A model generated the notes under the pieces. That model did not search any database and was not told the origin of the DNA. It saw only the letters and a list, made by a program, of their open reading frames with translations. A stretch of DNA of 64,000 bases, taken from Saccharum officinarum (Eukaryota; Streptophyta; Magnoliopsida; Poales; Poaceae). Both the position numbers and the translations under genes were made by a program. Positions 56,201 through 64,000 of the stretch are shown here, one piece after another. The DNA is taken from NCBI GenBank assembly GCA_020631735.1, contig CM036160.1, positions 8,648,746 through 8,712,745 on the forward strand, given 5' to 3'. The stretch's first letter is position 1, and each line of letters starts with the position of its first letter.

Positions 56201-56899
56201 AGAGACAATGGGAGGTGAGATCCAGATCAAAGATAGATGATGAGATAGAGATCGACCTCTCACACCCACACACTGTCATTGGCTCATTGCGTCGCATCTG
56301 CACCACCGGCCCAGGCAAACCTAGGCGCTACCACATGGTGCAACCTTATGTGCCACCGGCATTCGCACCACTGCCCTGCATGGCCTGGGGTGTCGCCGCC
56401 CCATGTGGCCTCATGCGCCACAGGGCCGCACACCGCTCCAATGTGCGGTCTTGGGCGCCGCCACCTCGTGTGGCACCTTGCGAGTGGGCCAAGGAGAGAA
56501 GGGGAGTAGGAGAAAGGGAGATGGCTCGGTAGACAAGCACTAGGAGAGAAGACAAGAGCCGAAAGAGAAGTAGTGTGTTAGGTGAGAGAGAGGGAGAGTG
56601 CCTGAGAGAGAAAGGATTGTTCGGACTTCAACTCTCCTGAGTTCACTGAAGTTAACTTTATTTTTGGGTCTGGGATCCAAGTCAGTGCTAGTTGGTTATA
56701 CAACCTGGTAGTGATACAGTCACTATTGTGTTATATTATCAACCCGTAGTGATAGTTTTCTATCATTGTCAAACAATTTTAATATCCAACAGTGATAGCA
56801 TTGTTGCTTACGAACCAACAGTGATACCCCTTTCACTAATAGTTTCGAATTATCCTGCAGTGATGTGTGGACAGTGATTATCTGTTCTCTAGTATAGTG
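53293..56899. mobile_element. Non-autonomous CACTA relative with target duplication CCA
   Basis: Starts CACTACGCCAGAAACC and ends with the complement of CACTATACTAGAGAAC. CCA flanks both sides (53290-53292 and 56900-56902). Subterminal words CCGGTTGTTGAACCGGCACTGATGA (left) and AACCAACAGTGATA-like words (right) relate it to the 42589-52915 element. It contains no transposase. Inside are GC-rich sequence (53440-53740 and 56220-56480) split by a high-copy repeat. Confidence 0.85.
53752..56150. mobile_element. High-copy grass repeat inserted in the CACTA relative
   Basis: Starts near TGTTGGTGTAGGGTTGAGATGG with GGACTAGAGGGGGGCGAATAG, a beginning I recall from abundant maize and sorghum repeats. 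It ends near CAATTACCAAAACCAAACAAG. It contains runs of short GGTGGCGGTGCC-type words (54910-55340). No protein-coding domain is visible. It may be a solo LTR or a non-coding element. Exact ends and target duplication could not be fixed. Confidence 0.4.
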
Positions 56900-56902
56900 C
56901 CA

Positions 56903-57025
56903 GTTTCTACCATTATTAAAAGTAAACCAAAATACTCCTCAAATTGACTTTCAAAATACCAGCATGTTATCTTATATTTTAAAAAGGTTAAATAACACAA
57001 ATTATGTCTAGATCCGTATCTAAAA
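56903..57025. other. Short spacer
   Basis: AT-rich, nothing recognised. Confidence 0.5.
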
Positions 57026-57170
57026 CTCCCTCTGGTCCAAATTATAAGACATTTTAGCCTTTTTAGATATGTTGCTTTTGCTATGCATCTAGAGTATATA
57101 TCTAAGTGCATAACAAAAATTATGAATCTAAAAAAGCCAAAGCGTCTTATAATTTGGAACCGAGGGAATA
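57026..57170. mobile_element. Stowaway-like MITE
   Basis: CTCCCTCTGGTCCAAATTATAAGAC at the left is the inverse of GTCTTATAATTTGGAACCGAGGGAA at the right. Length about 145 bp, AT-rich centre, no ORF. This is the standard Stowaway/mariner-type grass MITE. Confidence 0.88.
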
Positions 57171-57508
57171 TTAGAAGTAAGGAGGCTTCTTCCATAATAA
57201 AAGTTGTCCCTTCAACTCAATGACAGGTGGGCCAGAGCTACTCCTACGCCTCTCCCTAGGTCAGTCATGACCCTGCCAACATCGATGTTTTATAGAAATA
57301 ATTACGATAGGACGTCTGTACGGTGCTTTTCATTGGACGCATTAACTTGTCGTCAGATCTAAACGTGCGTTTGGGCTTCTCTACATAGGTCCACACACTG
57401 ATTCACTTGCTCATTCTCCTCCTCAAGGAATCGCTCACTGCACTGCTTCGTCTCTATGCTACCGCCTCCACTTACACCTCTGACTCGTAGCGCTCGGCTT
57501 TCGGCCCT
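57171..57508. other. Unassigned spacer
   Basis: Mixed composition, no supported gene. A 76-codon minus-strand frame overlaps it without recognised features. Confidence 0.4.
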
Positions 57509-57796
57509 GCAAGTAGGGACAAAAACGAATCGGATACGAACAAATATCACTGGTACTACATTTATTTTCATATTTATGTCCGGATTCATATTCGAATACA
57601 GATAGTGTCAATCATATGCCGGATAGGATACGATTGGATATCGACATCATAAATATGCGATTTGAGTATTCAGATACGAATATGCTATTGGATGTTAAAT
57701 ATCCGGACTCAAATACGGATAGATCTGAACCTCTCTAAATGGATTCTGTCTCGAATATGGTTGAAAAATGTCCATACCGCTTTCATTCCTACCTGC
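57509..57796. mobile_element. MITE-like element with GATACGAA/ATATCC words
   Basis: GCAAGTAGGGACAAAAACG and the inverse of CGCTTTCATTCCTACCTGC form imperfect inverted ends. The interior is full of GGATACGAAT/ATTCGAATA words, as in a widespread grass element. Confidence 0.6.
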
Positions 57797-58070
57797 AAAA
57801 TACATTGTGCGGCTGCCCTCTCGCAGCCATGTGCCCGCTGCCTCCCCGCTGCGTCGGCGGCCACCGCCTCCGTCGTGCCAGCTCCATCCCCCGCGCATGC
57901 CTCACTCCGCCTCGTGGCCTTCTCCAGCGCGCGATCCACCTTCTCTGCTGGAGCAACCCGCCGCGGCCTTCTCCACCGGACCTGCCGCGGCCTTCTCCAC
58001 TGGAGCGGTGAGCTCCGCGCCACTGGCAAGCTGTACACCGGTGAACTCCATGCGTTGATGAGCCTCTATT
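57797..58070. other. GC-rich gene-like fragment
   Basis: Several frames are open on both strands. No domain is recognised. It may belong to the same unit as the following repeat. Confidence 0.25.
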
Positions 58071-58074
58071 CCCA

Positions 58075-58479
58075 AGCAGCAAGGAGATGTTGCGCTGAAA
58101 ACATATATTGCAAATGTATGTTTCAAGTATTTCAGATGTTTCAGATGTATATTGCAAGTGTTTTGTATAGGTGTTGGAAAAGTAGATCAGGATGTTGCAC
58201 TTGTTGCAATGACTATACATGTATGTTTCAAATGTATGTTCCAAATGTTTCATCTGTTTCAGATGTATGTTGCAAGTGTTTCATCTAGATGTTGTAAAAG
58301 TAGATCTGGATGTTGTATATACATGCATGTTGCAAGCGTATGTTTCAAGTGTTTCAGGTGTTTCATACGTATGTTGCAAGTATTTTATCCGAATGTTGCA
58401 TATGTATGCAATGGCTACACACGTGTTTTCTTGGTGTTTTAAACGCATGTTGCAAGTGTTTTAATTGTTTCGGACGTAT
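58075..58479. repeat. Degenerate tandem repeat of ATGTTGCAAGTGTTTCA type
   Basis: ATGTTGCAAGTGTTT, TTTCAGATGTATGTT and AAAAGTAGATC words recur with a loose period of roughly 60-130 bp. They generate Cys/Phe-rich frames (CFKCMFQMF-like) that are artefacts of the repeat. The same repeat type is common in grass genomes. Confidence 0.6.
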
Positions 58480-61400
58480 TGTAACACCTCTGGGTGTTAA
58501 GCATGCATTCACATCCTAAATCATGAGCATTTGCATTTCATTCATGATCATCATCACATGTAAATTAAGTTAGAATTTATTTAAAACCATGATAATCATG
58601 TTTGAGCTTTGAATTGGTAAAAGTCCCAGGTAAAAGTGGTAAAAATTTGTGGAGCTATAACTTTAAATAACTTAGAAATAATTAGCATGATTTTTGAAGC
58701 AAGTTTTGTATTCAAAATCTTCCCAAATTTTGCTTCTAAAAATATTTCAGAAAATTTAGTTTTCATTTAAAAATTTGACTTTAAATCATCAATTCAAAAT
58801 CTATTTAGAATTTTGAAAAGTGCCCAAAATGAAAGTTGTAGAGAATAAAATTTTGAACAACTTTTGTTTTGGGGGCAATTTGTGAAAATGTCTTTTTCAA
58901 CTTCAAAATTTAAATTTGAATCAAATTATAAAATCTCGAATTTATTTAGAAAAGAAAATCATTTTTTTAGCCTTATCGGGCCGCCGTCTCCTTTCCGGCC
59001 CGAGCGCCGAAGCCGGCCCGGCCTGCTTCGCGTCCGCGCCCGCACTCACGCCCGCGCCTGCCCTGCCCGTGCGCGCACGCACGCGCGACGTCGTGGCGCA
59101 GCGGCAGACGCCGGCCGCCGCGTGGCCGTACACCGCCGACCTGCGCGCCACACGCCCTCCCGGTGGCCACGCGTCCTCCTTCGTGCCGGCCTACTCCCTT
59201 CGCGCGCTCCCCCGCCTTCACTCGCGCTCCATTCCCTTCCTCTCCTCCTTCCCAGCCGCCGCGAGAGCTCCACCGTCGTCCGCCATCGCCCGCCACCGCT
59301 CGCCGGCATCCCCAGTCGCCGGTGGGTCACCCTCGCCTGCGCTTCGCGCATACAGAACCTCGCTAAGCCAATTGCCGCACCTTCCGTCCCTCGCGGTGAT
59401 CGGATTTCGTCCACCGCCGTACGCCGTCCGCCCAAGCTCGCCGGCGACCACCGCTGCCTTGCCAGGGTGCTTTTCCCGCCTCCATTCTTCCACCTTCGCC
59501 TTCGCCTTGCCATAGGGAATCACCGAGAGCCGCTCGCTTCACCGGGAACCTCGCCACCGGCGAGAACGCCGGCAGCGGAGCTCCTCCCCTGCTCTCGGGT
59601 CGCTGACCCGTGGGGCCGCGGGGTCAGCCGCAGCGGCAAGGCCCGTCGCCTCGGCCGAGCTGGGCCAGGAAGGCCCTGGGCCACAGCCCAAGCCGGGCGG
59701 CGCGCCTATCTTCCCATGCGCGCGCATGGGCCGAAAGGCCGTAGCCAGCCGGTTGGTCTCGCTGGGCCGGCCCGTTAGCGATAAGAAAATTGATTTTTCA
59801 TTTTTCTTTTATTATTTGAAAGTGAAAATGGTTTGGAAAATGTTTGACTACTCAAAATTGCTCCAAATCTGTTCAAATAATTTTTTCTAGGTTCCTTATC
59901 ATCAGATCTACTTGAGAAAAATATTGCATGTCAAGATTTAAATACTTTGCTGTAGAGTTTTTATTTAATCACTAAAACTGCTGTTTTCTTGTTAAATATG
60001 TAGTAAATCACAAAGAGCTTAGAAAAATATGTTTCCACTTGCTATAATTTTCTTTTGTGATGTACTTTCTAGGAAAAATATATGCCATGCATGTTCTGTG
60101 GAAAAATCTTGAGTTGTAGTACAAGTGTTTAATATTGTTAATAATTGTTATTTTTTCTAAAGAGAAAAATATGAATAAAACATGCATGTAATAATTTTTC
60201 TATAGTGATTGTTTATTGTGTAGAATGAAGGAAAAATGTTAAATCTGTTGTTTGATACTTTTCATAGTATAAAGTATTTTTATGCTCATTTTTAGGCCCT
60301 AGCTTGTTATTTTTGTGTAGACAGTTCTATTAATCCAAATGCAATGAAATTTTTGTGGTATGCTAGATTAGATGATAGAAAGCTACTGTAATTTTCTCAG
60401 ATTTTTCTGTGCTACTAAAATAGGTGTTGCTGTTCAAACCTAGTTGCACTTAGGGTTTTATTTAACATTGTTAATGCATGACTAGTGAACAAGATTTTAC
60501 TTTGGTGTATCTTTGAAGCATTTAGTAAAATGTGCTAGCTTAGCATGGTAGTAGTAGAAGAGAATGTAGTAGATGACATGTGCTTGTAGTCTGTATTCTT
60601 GGATGATGTTGACTACCTTGTAGAAGAAATGTATCTCCACTTTATGAAATAAAGTGAACCTAATTATCTACATTTCATTCATCATGACCATTACATGTCA
60701 TTTCCGCAATGCATCTAGGCATAAGCACTTATACGATTGCATCATACAGGATCGCAGGAAGTAACATCGGTAGCAGTTCCTGAGGAGCCGGAAGAGCAGC
60801 TCGAGGAGCAGGAAGTGCCCAAAGCCGGCGAGGAGGTCGGTGAGGAGCTTTCGGAGTGCCCAGACCACCATCCGAGCTCTTTCGAGAGAGGCAAGCCCCA
60901 GAGCATTTCTCTCCCCCGGTTTGCAATTATTTTATGAATGCTTTACTTTAACTGCTGCATTATGTTTAGGAGTTGTTTGCAACCGTTGCTGAATTATACC
61001 TTGTTTACTCCGTTCTACCCTATCCTTGTCACCCTGTTATCCGTAGTCAAGTAATTGCTTAGCTTGCTTAGACCGGTAGAAGTCGAGTGATTTCCTGTCA
61101 CCTGCGAGCTATAGGTGTTTATCTGGATCTGCTTGAGAAAAGATGTCGTCAGGAAATAACTAAGTGTTAATGTGAAATTGAGACCGGACGGAAACTTGCA
61201 GGGTTTCGGACTGTAGTGTTTTCCGTCTGTATCAATTAAGGACCGACCGTTGTTGGACCTCGGGTCATGTTGAACGCATGCCTCACATTTAGCTGCCCGG
61301 ATAAAGTACCTTCCCACCGCGAAGCTGGGAGATTATTCGGGCCGAGTGGATTGCCCGCAACGCACTGCACCGGAGTAGTAGTGGCAGGATACGGGGGCAC

Positions 61401-62364
61401 GATGATAAGGCCAAAGAGCAGTCAGGTGGCCCCCGGGTACATGTGGTTCCTGGCAAGCTCACGACTTTACCTGAACGGTTGACTCGGTGACCAACACCTC
61501 ACTTTAGCGGGTGAGTGAGGTTTGTGTGAGGAATAAATTACCAGCTGGTAAATAATCGATTCGAATCGTCATCGTTCACTAGATAGTGAGCACTTGACTT
61601 GAGCTACTTCATCGTAGTAATATTGATAGAACACTTGGACAGTTGTATGAAATATGACATAATGGAAGTTATTAGTGATCATTAGTTATCATTACCTGTT
61701 TAATTACATGATACTCTAGTACAGGTGCAAATGTAGTTGACAGGTTAATAAAGATTTAACTTGATACAAAGCTTTTGTAAAGATTCTCTAAATACTAAAA
61801 AATGCTTTTTGGCAAATGAGTCAGCTACCCCACCAGAAAGCCTGTCATGATTTCTTGGTGTCTTTTATTTTTGGTTCTGTTGGGTAAGTCTAGCTGAGTA
61901 CCTTCTCGTACTCAGGGCTTTGTTCCCACTTGTTGCAGATGGGCAGATGTATTACGGCTACTGTATCAACTGCCTTTATCCTGCAATGGGAGAAGCTTAG
62001 GACCATGGGCAATGGTCATTCACTACATCTCGTCTGATGCTTTTGATGGAAGATGATCTGGAACTGGCACTGTATTTTGAACTCTGTGTGCGTGTGTGAT
62101 TTGAACTAAATGCTTCTGCTACTTTCTTTCGAAACTGGTTTGTAATAACTATGTTTAAACTCCGATGTATTTGTGATGCGAACTTTTATGTAACTTGTGA
62201 TGGTGACCGCTGAACTTATTACGATCTTAGCTGGTTTGTAAGTTGGTTTGAAATCCGTCGTGATTTTACGGACTACCGGGTTATACGGGCTTAAGTTTGC
62301 TAAATCGTCTGCTCGGTGGATGATTTTCTTACTTGATCTCGTATAATTGGTCGGTTCTGTTACA
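58480..62364 (+). repeat. 5' LTR of second chromovirus copy
   Basis: 3885 bp ending TTCTGTTACA. The AT-rich thirds are close to 3025-6975, but the GC-rich block (58970-59790) is strongly diverged in sequence and length. The 304-codon frame at 58864-59778 lies in that block and is attributed to base composition. The acidic open frame is kept at 60737-60937. Confidence 0.93.
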
Positions 62365-62366
62365 GC

Positions 62367-62382
62367 TGGCATCGGAGCATGG
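62367..62382 (+). other. Primer binding site of second chromovirus copy
   Basis: TGGCATCGGAGCATGG directly after the LTR. It differs from the canonical initiator-Met site at two positions within the first twelve. Confidence 0.8.
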
Positions 62383-63154
62383 TTTAGCGTGTTTACTATT
62401 CACAAGTGTATTTAAAACAAAATGTGTTTGAAAAGCGTGATTTACAAACTAAGAGTGTGCCAGTGGTCATATCCTTTATGCCCAATAAGGACTCTAGGTG
62501 GCTTAATTAAGTACTGACTTAGGGGTTCTTGTTCCATATTTCTCTTTCGTTGCTCATACGGCGTGCTATTGTATGAGTGCCACTTACTTGAGTGGTAATG
62601 TATGGATCAGTTGCCTCTACGCCTCGGTAAGTGTGAGATGTGAGAGCATGATCAGATACACTGCCGATTTAGGGAGAGTGCTTATATGATACTGGAGTAC
62701 TTACATGTTTTATGCATGTTTTTACAAAAAGTGTCGCATGTGTGGTTGTTCCGTCCGTTGAGGCGATGCCGTCAAAGGACGATGTTTTGGGTGGTTACTA
62801 CCATTGTACGCGTATCTGGGAATTCGTGTAGAGCGTGTAGATAGATTTACTGCTTTCATGCATGCATGGGGTTTTGGGCTGAAATGAATCTTCTGCAGGT
62901 ACATAATAGCGTTTCTCGTGTAGAACGTATTAGTTACGTATATGAGAGATCGCCTATATGCCACCGAATTCATCGATAGATATCATTATTTCTTAAGTTT
63001 GTGAGAATGTAAGAAACGTGCATGCATCATGTTGCTTGTGCATTTCATTCATGCCATGCATTCCTCCCCTTATAAATTGATTATCCCTTTTCGATAAAAA
63101 AATTGTACCAACTTAAAATATGTCCTTACCGGGTAATCAAAACATTTGGTACAG

Positions 63155-64000
63155 ATGGCCCGCACGAAGCAGACTACCCGCAATCCACAGGTGGAAGAGC
63201 ACCCCGACACCAGTTGGTCCTGTGGGAGCGCCGCAACACGGACACCTTTCTGAGCGAGTTTGGCAAGCCAACTTTGCTTTGGAGAGTGCTTCATGATGTG
63301 GGGTACCCGGAGGGTCAGGAGCCGGTGTACTCTTGGAGTGAGAACCAGTTGGCAGAGGATGGACTGGCAGTAGTGGAGATCACTGTCCCTGCTCTTAGTG
63401 ATGCTCCAGAGTGGGATGGTTAGCACTTGGAGTTTGAAGGACGCACTCTGGTTGAGGGTGCAGAGGGAGTAGCTTTCCGTGTCATCAGGGACATAATGAG
63501 CAGATTTCCTAACGAACTGGCAGCAACCTTGGCTGGCACTTTTCTGAGAGATGATCCTCGCGATGCTATTTGGGTGCAGCCGCAAGGAAGTGCTTTAGTC
63601 AGAGGCCCAAGCGAAGGACAGGCTAGCGACAACCACGCTATGAGTGCGATGTATGCATCTATCAGAGCATACTAGAGTCTAGAGTGCACCTATTGGACTT
63701 TGACTGGTTTGCGTGGTGATGATCGGCTCAAAGCAAGAAAACAAAAGAAGAAGCAGGCACATGCTATCGCTAGTTTGCAGGAGCAGTTGGCTGACATGAG
63801 CTTGCAGCGAGACCAGGCTCTAGAGAGAGGTGATAGTTCTCTACAGCGGGTGCATACATTGACTCAGGCCAACAATAATGCAGACCGCATGATTGGACAG
63901 TTGGTTCAGGAAAGGAATAAAGCCTGGAACGAGAGGAACCTCCTGAGGCAGAGGGTCGAGGAGCTAGAGGAGTACAATGTCAACTTGCATGAGGAGTTTC
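63155..64000 (+). pseudogene. Second copy of the H3-tail ORF (partial, disrupted differently)
   Basis: ATG 63155 opens MARTKQTTRN. A one-base loss near 63183, relative to 7795-7800, shifts the rest of the H3-like tail (STGGRAPRHQL) into another frame, which then stays open through the globular region. TAG at 63421 stands where the first copy has Trp, and TAG at 63673 where it has Gln. Codons that are stops in the first copy (8356, 8521) are Gln here. The coiled-coil part runs open to the window edge. It is preceded by the same GGTACAG|ATG arrangement and by a GTAAGT donor at 62627. The comparison shows an ancestral intact fusion and independent decay. Confidence 0.85.

Larger units (their letters stand above)
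58480..64000 (+). mobile_element. Second copy of the H3-tail chromovirus, 5' part (runs off the window)
   Basis: The LTR starts TGTAACACCTCTGGG at 58480, preceded by CGTAT, the candidate target duplication whose partner lies outside. The LTR, PBS, leader and the first part of the H3-tail ORF are in the window. Gag-Pol and the 3' LTR are not. Confidence 0.93.

Noticed and set aside
57662..58519. Cys/Phe-rich ORFs resembling small secreted proteins
   Set aside because: They are produced by the degenerate ATGTTGCAAGTGTTTCA repeat and shift frame freely between units.
58864..59778. 304-codon ORF on the plus strand
   Set aside because: It lies wholly within the LTR, crosses its GC-rich block, is Arg/Pro/Ala-rich and has no equivalent frame in the homologous LTRs.

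Overview
This is a plant nuclear genomic window, almost certainly from a grass of the Panicoideae (sorghum, sugarcane, Miscanthus or maize relatives). The evidence is very long-LTR Ty3/gypsy chromoviruses nested in one another, CACTA elements with a Ulp1-like protease gene, Stowaway and hAT-like MITEs, a tRNA-derived SINE, and an intact DUF4220/DUF594 gene, a family expanded in grasses. Most of the 64 kb is transposon. I see one convincing host gene (40037-42433, +). Taxonomy is inferred from repeat and gene families, not from a database search.

Layout. 1-829 is the end of a CACTA-type element. 830-3024 is unassigned sequence with one dispersed repeat. 3025-27743 is a Tekay/Del-like chromovirus with 3.95-kb LTRs and a CCTCT target duplication. 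Its 3' LTR is split by a second, minus-strand LTR element (14517-24649, target duplication CCTCC, 3.32-kb LTRs). That inner element has no polymerase and carries two tandem gag/protease-like ORFs. 27744-36200 is a mosaic of a minisatellite, MITEs, a SINE with a perfect 13-bp target duplication, and unrecognised or broken gene-like pieces. 36208-39084 looks like a long-TIR (Mutator-like) element interrupted by a 1.4-kb CACTA element. 40037-42433 is the DUF4220 gene. 42589-52915 is a complete 10.3-kb CACTA element (target duplication TCA) with a TNP2-type transposase gene and a second gene encoding En/Spm transposase-like, DUF8039-like and Ulp1 protease segments. 53293-56899 is a non-autonomous CACTA relative (target duplication CCA), itself interrupted by a high-copy repeat. 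57026-58479 holds MITEs and a degenerate ATGTTGCAAGTGTTTCA-type repeat. 58480-64000 is the 5' part of a second copy of the outer chromovirus, running off the window.

Most notable observation. The chromovirus family carries an additional ORF between the 5' LTR and gag whose first 14 codons, including Met, match the histone H3 tail (MARTKQTARKSTGG). This leads into a novel globular region, a coiled coil and a highly acidic C-terminus. Both copies in the window have it. Their disabling mutations differ, so an intact fusion ORF existed in an ancestor. The same element ends its integrase with a chromodomain, the kind of module that reads methylated H3 tails. A strong GTAAGT donor and two CAG|ATG acceptors, one immediately before the H3-tail ATG and one immediately before gag, suggest the two ORFs were expressed from alternatively spliced RNAs.

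Limits. All calls were made by eye from the sequence and conceptual translations. Domain names rest on recognised motifs. Divergence figures are hand counts.
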